A model generated the notes under the pieces. The model did no database searches. It saw only the letters and a program-made list of their open reading frames with translations, and was not told the DNA's origin. Positions 45,401 through 57,400 of a DNA stretch of 64,000 nt are shown here, one piece after another. Within the stretch, counting starts at the first letter, position 1. The number at the start of each line of letters is the position of its first letter. This DNA is from Heligmosomoides polygyrus polygyrus (Eukaryota > Nematoda > Chromadorea > Rhabditida > Heligmosomidae), in assembly GCA_947396885.1 (NCBI GenBank), contig OX377204.1, positions 37,681,686-37,745,685 of the forward strand. The letters are read 5' to 3'. The translations under genes were made by a program, and so were the position numbers.

Positions 45401-48400
45401 CTTTTCTTGTGATCTTCTACACAGGACAGTGGGTTGAAGCCTTTGAAGGGACAGCTGGATGAGGAAATTCTACCGTCGAGATTTGCTCAAAGTAATCGCG
45501 CCATCGCATCAATGCCTTATTGCGGTCCATAAGAAGATGGCCGTTCTCATTGATGCCGAAAAACTTCTCAATATCCTCGGTCTATCGATTGCGATTTTTG
45601 GCAAGTCGGTACCGACACCGCTCACCATCGAGTGACTTGAGCTTCTCGTTGACATCTCCATAATGAGGGCTTTTGCAAGAGCCACAGCCTTCTTCGCACC
45701 TTTCTTCGCGTCTTGGTAATTCTGACAGTTATCGGCTGCCTTTTCGCCAAGAAACACGTGATAGAGCGACTTCTTCTCTCGAACTTTTGCTTTCACATCG
45801 TCCGTCCACAGCCATGTCTGCTTTTCGAGCTTGTGCCTTCCAGGCGTTGTGGTACGGAGTTCCGACTGTGCAGCTTGACCAATCGCGTCGACAGTCGCGA
45901 CTGTCGGTGATCGCACGCAAGAAATCACAGCTGCTTCCTTCTCTTTCATTCCCCACCACTTGATTCTTCTTGGTGCACCGCATCGTTCGATCTGCATTAA
46001 CCTCGGAGCGGCGATCTTTAGGGTGCAGACCAGTGGTCGATCGATCTTCGCGTCTCTGACAATGTTTCGGTCGCGGTCCTTCACAAGGACAAAGCCTATC
46101 TGAGACTTAAAGCTCCCACTATGAGATGAGGGGGGAGTAGCGTTTTCGGAAAACGTTGTTCACAATGGTGAGGCTATACGATTCCGCATACTCAAGAATA
46201 CGCTCACCATCGGCGTTACGAAACCCGTATCCGAAACCACCATGACAGCTGTATCCTTCTTCGTAGCACCTAGGTGCCCATTAAGGTCACCACCATCTAT
46301 GATGACATTTTTTGACGGTACCTCTGCTGTCATCTCATAAGGCAGGCTCCAAAACTCTTCCTTAGTTTGATCGGAGCAGCCACTCTGCAGAGCATACGCA
46401 GAGAAGAAGCGATAAAGACGCTTCTTAGCGGAGACAACGATCTTCATCAATCGATCGTCAAAGCGCTCAAGCTTACAATCGAGTCATGAAATCTTTCGAA
46501 AACGACTATTCCGACACCACTGGTGGTCCTGACTTCCACCTTAAAGCCTCGTCCTATGTCGCTTGCGGCAGGATCACCTCGTCTCATGCATCACACAGAA
46601 ATCAGCTCTTCTTTGCTTCAGTGCTTCAACTCGCACGAGCAGCCCGCCAACGTACCCACATTCAGCGTTGCCACGCGGGTGCTGCTTACGTTACGGGACT
46701 TTCGGACTAGTTCAGTTGCCCCTGATGCCATCCTCGCATCAGGAACCCTCGCACACCTCTCACACTCTGCGAGTGTGCGTCGGCTCCCGCGGACGACTGT
46801 CGATTGCAATCGAATGTCCATGCTTAGCTTAGCTCAAAGAGAAAGAGAGCAGTTTCCAGCGGCACCACGTGGAGAACGGACGTCGCTACCCTAGCGCACC
46901 TACAGGGTGCACAAAAATTACCCGCACAAAGATGTCACAGTGTAGCCTCAATACAAATGGGATTTGATAACGAAACTTATCACTTAACCTCTTTATTCCC
47001 TCACTAATAAAAACTATCAAAGTAATTGAAAGTACCCGCCCTCCTTACGAAAACAAGTTCTCAGACCAGTACGTCACACGTGGCACGGAGGTAGTCATCG
47101 CTCATTTCGTTCTCTGCTTCAGTCAGGAAGCTTTCTGAGAAGCCAAACTTGCGCGTCGAGTGTAGCAAACTTTGCTCTCAATAGCTGACCACACAGAGAA
47201 ATCGGGAGGATTCAGATCTGGTGATTTCGAAGACCAGTCTTCGTGAGCAATAAAATCCGGGAGCTCGCGTTTGCACCACTGCTGCGTTGTCCTCGCCTTG
47301 TGTGCAGGCGCAGAGTCCTGCTGGAAGAACTATCTGTCATTACCGAAGTGCGTCGGCCCAGAGCTTCAACACGTCCTCTGAAATCGTGTTCTGGTACTCG
47401 TCCTTGTTAATTTTGACTCCGGATTCGACAAAAACTAATGGGAACTTGTCGTTTGAAGTAATCCCACCCCAAACCATAACAGAAGCCTGATGTGCCGTTC
47501 ATCCGACGAGATCTCGGTCGCGGGTAGCACCAACATTCTGTGAGAGAATGCGATCGCTTTGACGATTCACCGTGGGTTCCACCGTGGGGTAAAGTCTTTC
47601 TATCAGAAAAAAACGATCGCGCGGTGCGTGCCGTTCGCGAACCGCTTAAGCAAGCTTTTGCATCTTCGTAGTCGCTGAGCTTTCATTATCTCAGTGTGTG
47701 AACACGTCGAATACGATATAGATACACCTTAAGCTTGTTTCGGTTGCTCACTGCTTGCAGAAATGTTGAGCTCTTAAGCCATTTCTCGCGTCGAACGGCG
47801 AGGATTACGACGAATCCGCTCGCGAACCTTTTTATCGTTTTCCCTACCTCGTCCAGTCCTGTATGATAAAGCCCCAAGCTCCTTGAGTCGTTTTATGGCA
47901 TACATCGTTCGTCTATGAACACTGAGAACATTGGTGATAAAAACAGCGCTGCGACCAGAAAGGTGCAGGCTGATGATGGCCGATCGTTTCGGATTTCGCT
48001 TTGCCATTACCGCTCTATAAGCATTCATGAACTCAAACTTGGAACGCATTTGCGTATGGCATAAATGTATAACATATTCCAATGTGTTCGGAATCCAGTT
48101 CTGCTAGTAGTTGTGTACTGCGTCGTACCCTGTGCGGGTAATTTTTGTGCACCCTGCAGAGTGCAATAAACTGTGTTTTGCAGCCTTTTATACATGAAGA
48201 GATTTTTTCTCTGAAGATGTCTAAGAATTTGAAGAAAATAAAATAGTTTTTAAACGCATCAATCTAACGACGTGAGATTTATTGTTAGTTGCATCTGATG
48301 GGTTGGAGCCCTTCATTTAACTGTGTATGTTGTGACAGGTTATCGTAGCTCATCAGACTCTTGCTAGTACGATCTCATCTGTTCAACTAGCTTGTGTACC

Positions 48401-51400
48401 AGATTCTTCATAAATTAGACCGGCAGTGCGTTCGTAGCATGAATCAAACACCAACGTTTTATATGTAAGATAGTAGCCTCGCTTTGGTTCGGGAGATCAG
48501 TTCTCCTCAAATTAAAAAAAAATCATTTTTTATTATTGCCCATGACTTTCACTTCATATAGCATACCTAATCATAGGAAAATGCTCATTCATTTCTTCAC
48601 TGAAGAACGAAACCACAGATTGCTGTTTGCCCTCTATTTGTCGAAGCGCAGAGTTGGTGACTTTCATTCTTGCTTGTTTTTGCTGGGAGACGGCTCAACG
48701 GGTGTTTGATGTCAAAAACCAGTGATAAATTGCAAAGAAGTAATTACGGTTTTGCTCCCACCTATTCCTGTGGAAGATGAATTATTTTCAGGAAGGATTT
48801 CCGTTACTTTAAAGCTGTTTTTGTCTTGTCCAAAGTGTGCTTGTACAGAACACTTGACTATAGAGATTTTGGGCAATTTTTAAAGGTAACCCAACCCATA
48901 AACTTCGATTTTGTTTAGAAAAAAGAATTTTTTTAAAACCAATATATAACAATATATAAGACTTAGGGATAGTTCAGTACCTACTTCTATTCCTAAGCTT
49001 TAGTTTAAATTAGTCTTAGTGTTTTTGAGAATGAAGAGATGAAGCTTATGACACAAAAATCGGATTTTTCGGCTCTCAAGTGGTTAGACTCTTCATTCTT
49101 CGGGCATCTTACATATTTTATACGCAGTTGAAAATAGAATAAAACACAGTTGATTTTTTTCTAGGTAGCTTAAGGAAAGGTAGGAATTCTTAAGGTACTA
49201 AACAGGAAGAGACTATCGGCCCTATCTAATGCTAATCGCAAGGCGTGAGGTGTGATTGAAATCTTGAAATGTTCTCCATAAAACAGAAAATTCACAGCTT
49301 CAAATAGCAGAACTGCTGAAGGTTAGTGACATTTTGGAACAGCAGTGAGTGTCCCTGAACGAGGAGAGAGCACCGAATCGGCTTTCAGTAAGTCGTGCTA
49401 GACGACTTCTATCGACTACGTTGCATCAGCAACGGCATACAGCTCTGGTAAGGTTAGTTGTAGCTGGGATAGATCCTGCCTCTTTTTCCCTAGCGAGAAT
49501 ATTTCACAGGATGGAACGGTACACGCCGTTGCCGCTTGCATAGTTTAGAGAAAGAAACAGTCACAGACCGAATGTTCCGAGTACATCTTGCTTCATAGAA
49601 AACAGCTCTGACGGATTTGTTCAGCTTCTAACACTTTCCTCTCCTGTACCTTTGCCATACATCTCCTTAAAAATGGGACAGTTGCAGAGTCGTTTCTGGT
49701 TTCTAGCCGAAGCAACTGACAACTTAAAAAGCGGCCATAGATAGGACAAATCATCCCAAATTTGGCTGGCTGTACAACCCACGTTTATGTTTATAGGGGC
49801 ATTCTTCCTGCTATTTCGTAGCCTTTAAGAAAGCTGCGGCTTTTTGCTGGCTGGAAACCCCGCTATATCCTCGCAGCACATCCTTCAGCACGTCGTTCTG
49901 GCGCGATCTCTGCACAATTTATGGCGAGCAGTTGGCAAGTCGCCGGCCCGATTTCAACGAGACTAACTAGAAGATCGCCTAATCGATGTACAGCAACCTG
50001 GAGAGCTGATGGCGATCAGCCCACCTGGCGTGAGAGCACCCAACTGCGACGAAGCAACGGACGGAAAGTGGGCCGGTCCGACAGTCTCGGGAGGACGAGC
50101 AGCCCAGGATGTTGCACACCAATCATGAACAGCGCCTGTGCAATCGCCTATGCCTCTTCATTCTGTGAAATTGCGATGCTTTTGACGTTGACAGTGATGC
50201 TTGGCAGTTTCAGCATTTTTAGCATTGCATCGTTTTTTATTTGACTTACTATTTCTCTTTTCGCAGTTAGCAATCAAAATAAAGAACAAAACAGGACTAA
50301 TAGCACCTGAAATGATATTCCTTGGCCGAGGATTTGATCATTGTCTCTTCAGACTTTTTTAAGCACTAATCGTTGTGCTTAAGCGTACAAAAACACAATT
50401 GGAAGCGTGGGGCGAAACAGAAAAACTCGGTTTTTTGCTTTAACTCTAGATCGCTTTTCCAATAATCAGATACGGGAAGAAGATATGTCCAGCATTTTCA
50501 ATAATACATATTGTTAAGAGCATTCCCACCTGGATGTCTTCACATGTGTGCACCAGCTTCCTTATGTAGGTCTCCAGCTTGGGAACTCGCTCGGCGATCG
50601 TCTGCGACTCCGATTTGCGTAGTTCACCGTTCAGGCCCTTCAGTCCAGTCAGCGAGTGCAATGGCGATTCCGCACAGACGGTGTAGATGCCCTGCTGAAG
50701 GAGTTCAGTTTCGCGGAACAAAGGAACGGTCCCAGTTCCGTGCGGAAGCGTTGTACCAGCATTTGTAAGAGCATGCAAAATGGCCATCTATTTGTCTATT
50801 GCCAAGTCACCACTGATGATCTACACATCTTCTTGCCCCTCTTACCCGTATCTCACAGGCCTCACCTTTGACTTGATCGGATTCAAGCAAAACAATCGCA
50901 GCAGCCACTCCTTCGGTTCCTTACCGTACCGGCCCATACGGTGAACTCGCATCACGATTCCCGTCGTCATCGCTGCTATAGACACAGAGATCATGTTGAA
51001 GAGGAAGTACGCCACTGAAAAGAGCGGAACTAACTCTTGAAGAGGTCTGCGTTTTACAAGGCCTTCCAGCTGTTTGTATGGCGTTTAAATTCTCGAGCTC
51101 AAAAATTCTAATCATTGCATCCTGAGAACATCTATAACATTCCTGGAGCAACCTCTTACACCCAGAGAAAGCCGGTCAACGGAACCGGTCTTACCAAAAC
51201 TGCAAAATAAAACATAAGAAAATGTAAAATTCAAAGAAGTAAAGAAAAGTGTGAAATAATGGAAATTTTAAAATTATAATCAATTAAAAGAATAGTATGT
51301 CACAAAATATAAAACATGAAAAGGTTAGTTTCGCTACTGCCCTCAGACGAACCTTTGTGTAATGCTCCTCCCGTGGCTGTTAAGCTCATTGTTCTACAAC

Positions 51401-54400
51401 AGTGTCTGGGAAGGCTCTGTGAGTTTGGATTATGATTTTCTGCCATGTTTCTCACAACAAAAAGGCAGAAAAAGTGGCCTAACGCTGCTTCACTTGCTAT
51501 CTTTAGTGGGCGTGCGATACAACAGTCGAAAGGGCCTCCGGTTTTCGGCTGCACCCGATCCCAGGTTCTCGGCTCCGATCAGGCCCCGTCTATCAAGTCC
51601 TCTCTCCGAAGTCGGCGATTTGGTATCAGACTTGTGTGGGAAGGACAAACGCTGACCTGCTCGTTGGATGACTATCTGGCAATCGCAACTAATTCTGGAG
51701 ACCAAGTACGCACCCGAAACAAACAAAAACAGATCGGCTCCACATCATCCCGAAGAAGCAGCGTTGCGATTCCCAAACAGTGATTCCTTAACACCCTTTA
51801 TTCTCCCGGTTGCATAAATGTTATACACATCAAATTGTAAAGCCCTCTTAACTTGGTTACAAACTTGCTGGTATTCCCTGAGAGCATAATTTTTTCAAAC
51901 CCCTGCTGCTGAAGCACCCTGAAAAAGTTGATTGAATTTGGTTGTGTGAAAAAACATTGTGCCGCAAAGATCTTTTTCACATGCTCCAGACAGTGGTTCA
52001 AATTTCCCAGGAGCCCTTAAAAATAATAGGATAAGACGATGGGTGTTATTTTTCGAGTTGTGGCCTTCCTAAATGACTCCAAGAGGTAGTCTGCTCAGCT
52101 AATTTTCTCCGGTGTCTGGAGAGGCATTCCGAGTTTGGATATACACATGTAGCTTGGAGTTTCGATGTGAGATCGACTGGTTCCTAATATTTGCCAATAT
52201 TCACTGGATTGGTAACTGTGCAAGTGGCTTACCGAAATCTACTTTACGAAGCTGGGTAGGTTCCATTATCTTTCCTAGAAGCTGATCCTTTGGGAAAACG
52301 CAAAATCCACGAGAACTACCGAAGTAGGGGACATTACTTCTTAACCATAAGTGCAAAATGTGGTTTTGGTACTGGGCTCCAGAAGGAACAGAATATGGCA
52401 ACTCATTGCGAATTCTATCCGAATTTTACAAGCTGCAGCTCCTCTAATCCGCATTCTACGAGTGATTTACAATATCTGTTTTCTCAAGTTTTCATAGTTA
52501 AGATGAACAAATGAAAGCTTGAAATGCTAGGAGATATTTGTTTTTGGCGCCTATTGTGTCCTAGTGTGCCGCTGGCTAATTTTGCTATAAAACCTCTAGA
52601 GGAAATGTGGCTACAGAATGGTGTAGAGTGCTGCTTTCGGAGATGGAATGAAATTTTTAAAATCCTTGGGCGGAAAACTGTGAGAAAGGTTTCAGAAAAT
52701 GTTTCAGGACAATGTGAAGGCTGAGTAGCTTGCACGAGGGATTCACAATCAATTTCTGCCCGGGATCTTGGACGGTACTCATCTCGTCCGAGAAATAGCG
52801 AGAGAGAGGCCTCCTCCGCTATGTGGAAGTCTCGTATTGTCTGGGAGAGCCTTCCCATGAACCAGTGCCACCTCCCGTGTATTCATTGCGGCATCGAAGA
52901 CCATTCACATTCACAGCGACAGCGGGCACCATAAAACCACGTTTATGATCGCGAGTGGAGAGGCCGGCAAATCGCCGTGAGCGGAAGGATCCACAGAATA
53001 GATCACTTGAGAACGTTTTACGAGATATCCACCTATCCCCATCGTTTCACTGCGTGCTAAATGACGTGAAGGGTCTCAGCGTTTGAAGATCTCACTGAAA
53101 CCTTCTCACGAGGGAGCACAGAAGAGTGAGACAGAATGCGAAGAGAGTATAGCTAAAAAATGCGAAAGCGCACACTCTTTCACTCACATCTGCAAATATT
53201 TCAATCTGGTAGTGTTCTGCTGATGGTAATAGGAAGAGCACCTGATCTCTTACTACAGCTTGGAGTTCAGCTGGAAAATTAACCAACCGCCGAATAACTC
53301 AGGAAAAGTGGCTGCATTTCAGAAGATAACGGTAAGTGGAGTTAGCAATTGGACGTACTAAACGTACGATCTCCACCGCGCTCTCTTTGGTGTTTTAGCC
53401 TAGGACTTCGAGGCTCTAGACGTTTGCACACGTTCAAAGATGGGATCCAACGGGCATGAGGTTGGCCGTTAAAGAGGCTCAAACATCGCTTTCTCTTCCG
53501 AGTTAAACAAAGTGCACGTTGCATGAGAACGCGAAATCATGACAACAATGCCGGAGGAGTCGTACCGGCTACAGTGGCAACCACGTATCAACTCACCAAG
53601 CAACGGAACATGCGTAGACGAGTGCGGGACTTTTTCACTGACGACCAGCGAGAGGACAGCCATGGTGAGGATAGCAGTCACCCCGAGTGTGAAGCGTTCC
53701 TAAAAAGTGGACGATTAATCAGACGACATCTGCTATCAGAAGCCCTACTTTTTGAAATGGAAAAGTTTGTTGGCACATGAACCAATTCCTCAGTTTCTTT
53801 TTTTTTGTTTGAAGAAGAAACTAATGATATTCGAAGTACGTCCCACACTAAGCTAGAAGCGAAAATACGTGTAGCACTTTAGGCCCTCAAACCTTGCATA
53901 TGGCTCTGAAAGGCACTGCACTTTCTCATGCTAATCTACTGATTGCTAGCAGCGTGCTAAAGATGAATCTAATTCGAATGTGACCAAACAGAAGTCTTTA
54001 ATTCATAATACGTTTGTCACAATTGAATGTCGGTAACAGCAAACCATCTTGACGTCGTTTTCCAAGGAGCTACGTTGGTGTTAGAGATAATATCTTCATC
54101 CACCCCCTTCCGCAGGACACGATATTTCAATGCCATCAGCAGACGTACAGTACAATACCCACCATAAGGATTGGAAGAAGGGCGCGGTAGGCGCGTTTTC
54201 CGCGTTCTTTCTGTTCTTTTGCTGCAGCCTTCTTGATCTTCATCCTTTTTAGAAAACTCACATACCATCGTGATCCCCTTGACGAGATCTACCCAGTGCC
54301 ACAAAAACATTTTTCGTTACTCCATTTTTGACCGCTATTTTTTCGAAAGCGCCAGGGGATACTCATTAGCGAGGGACGTCTCCACTAATTGCGCCCAAAG

Positions 54401-57400
54401 GACATTTAAGTGCTCGGGCTCAAATCCAGCGCAATTGACAGTAGGGTTTCTTTAGGAAAAATTCTGTAGACTGATAAGTTCATAAGACCACAGATGTATT
54501 GTTCTACGCTATTTTATTTATTTCTTTCGGTTATTTTAATAGGCATTAGCAAGTTTTTCCGTCATCTACCGATCACTGGAAAAAAATTGTCTCTATCTGG
54601 TCAAGCTAAGGGAAATGGTAAAAAATAGATAGAAGATAGGGCAGTCAGTTCCTAATCGGGGCGCGCCATGTGGCTGGCCTGGGCTGCGCCGAAATCTAGA
54701 ATCTCGACTCTGCTGCATGCGACAGCCGGCGTGTCCACGATCGCGCTACCACTCGTAGAGGAAATCGGTAATTATGTATTATTGACAGGAAATCCGTGTA
54801 GAACTTCCATGCTGGAAAGGTATCAAATCTGGAGGAATTACCAGGTTTCATATCCCCAACCCGTTCTTCTTTCTTCCTATCAGTGAATTTTCGCTGCGTA
54901 GCAGGCCCTGTAACTTTTTTGGAAAGGAAGTTACAAAGTTGAACTCTACTCTGAACTCTATAACATCTACATTGAGAGCAGGTGGGGCCATTTCAAACTT
55001 GAAAAATATAAAATTTTTCTAGTCATAAATCCACTCTGCTTCACTCTCAGTAGTGAATTCTCCCAGTTTCACACGCGGTATATCCTTTGTGAAAAAGGCG
55101 CTGAAGCCTCGAACGTTTCATTGCTATCATCGAAATGCAGGAGGGAGGAGGAAATGGAACACCTTGGTTTGAGTCGGCGACGTCTTCTTGTGGCCACAAA
55201 TCAATTGCGTTCCATGCTCAGCAATGGATTTTCCCGACTTTGCGCTCACTGTAACTCTGTAGAAAGGAAAGTTAGGATGCTAACGTTTTTCATGTGCAAA
55301 GTAGGCTTGAGCGTCTGTAAAACTGTAGAAGTGGAGGGATCTGAGTTCAATCGATTAGAGTCATATACGTACCTAAATTCGTAGAAAATCTACGACATTT
55401 TGATCCCACTTTGTTTTCTCCACCTAGGTGTCTGGGTCATTCAGTACGCAAAATGCTTAGGGCAGCACATCCTACCATTTCAAGCGCTTTCTAACAACGT
55501 AGTTTTATAAAATTTCAAGAGAGTCGACATTTTGCGCCTTTTCCGCCGAGGTCGACTTCTAGGCAGCATTCGCCTCGACCTGGGCTCGGCGCTCATCGCC
55601 TGCGTCCGCTGTGAGTCTTCCTCGCACCTGGGTGCGAGACCCAGCGGTACTAGGCCATTTCTAGGGAGCGGCACAACACTACTGGACGAACGGGACTATT
55701 GATTGTCCCTACTCGTGACATTCTTCTGTTTCAAAATTTTTTCGTGCATATCATTTAACAGAAATACTTTTTCTCTTTGAAACATGCCATGTTCCGTTAC
55801 CAATTTATCGACCACCAATTTTGCATGTGTGGAAGGGCGAGGTCCAAAACTATCGCCCGAGTGCAGGCTGAAGGTTTGGATTTCTTCCAGAGCAAGGCAT
55901 TGTTCCATCTTCCGGGATCATTGTTTTGGTACCAGAGACGTCCGAGGATGACAGTGATCTGTTCATCATTGACCACCATAAGTCGTTGTATGATCCGCAT
56001 AGTTATTCAAATTGCCCCTTTGATGGCCCGTAGAATTAAGATGCGTGGCTCATCTTCATATTTCTAATCCCTTTATTCCTTCGACCTAAGAAGATAATCC
56101 ATGGCTTTCATACATGTTGGCGAAACACAACAAGTCAGCGTTGAGAAATATGTTACGAGATTTTTTTCGCGCTATTTACACGTCTTTGATTTGGTCTGTT
56201 ATATTGGATGGAATCAATGATGTTGTACCGGCCTTTTAAAAGCAACTACCCTTCCGATCCCCGTTTCCTGGTGCAGATTTCCCGCCCAGCCTAATTAAGC
56301 CTTCCATACTTCCGAGGTCGGTGAATTGAACTATATTTGTCTGGGAAGAATGAGCTTTTGATTTAGTTGTCCATCAGCTGGCCACTGCAAATCATTGTAG
56401 AGGCCACACACGCATTCATATTGCCTTCAAGGCAGCCCGTAGAAGCGGAACGCGTGGCGAATCCCTCAAAAAGATCGACTAACGCAAATTTTTATTCTTT
56501 ACCTTCCATCATAAATATCCCGAAGTTCTATTACCACAAATCCTTCGCAAAATCGGTTTGGACCTTCATCAACTTTTTTCAAGAATTGAAAAAGGTTAGC
56601 GTCAATTTATCACCATGTGGGATGAGTCACGCATTCCATGTACTTGTACCGTGAAGAACATATGAATGAGTAGTTAACCTATAAATACAATGACTTGCGC
56701 TGATCATCCAATCTACAAACACATGTAACAGAGATCTATCTTGGTACTACTTGATTGAACCCGGAGGGTGAAAGCCCTTGCCTACCATTTAATCCAACAT
56801 GGATTCATGCAAAGGCGACTTTCGACTCCTCCTACAGTACCAAATACATATATGCGTCCACTAATATTTATTTAATTAGATTACTTTCGGCCAGAGTTAA
56901 CAGTTAATTAAGGCTGTTTTTAGTACTACCTAATATCTATATAATCTACTGTTTAGTTAAAATATAAAGAATGAAGGCGATAGTCTGATCCTGTATGGAA
57001 TGCGCCACACGTTCTACGGGATGTCACTCAGGCAATTCGAATGCGTATTAGGCCTGCCCAATGACTTATGGAGCTCTGCGAATAGAGACTTTAGTGCTTT
57101 ACTCTTTCCATACAACGCTCTCGTCATCCTGGGAAGGATGGAAAGCTTGGTTAGCTTTCAGGACAGCCGTAACAAGATTCTGTTCAGGACGCACCCAACA
57201 GCCGACGCCCCTTTCGAGTGTGCCACCACGCGTTCATTAATGTTATACTTTATCCTCCATTTCTAGCTAGATTTTTTTCTCAAATCAATTTGCTGAACCA
57301 GGAATACAATGTTCACTTCGCAAGGTTCCTTTTACATACAGGCAATAGGAAGTCAACGTGCTTAGGAGATTATTAGAACTGTTGAAGTGAAGAAGAAATA

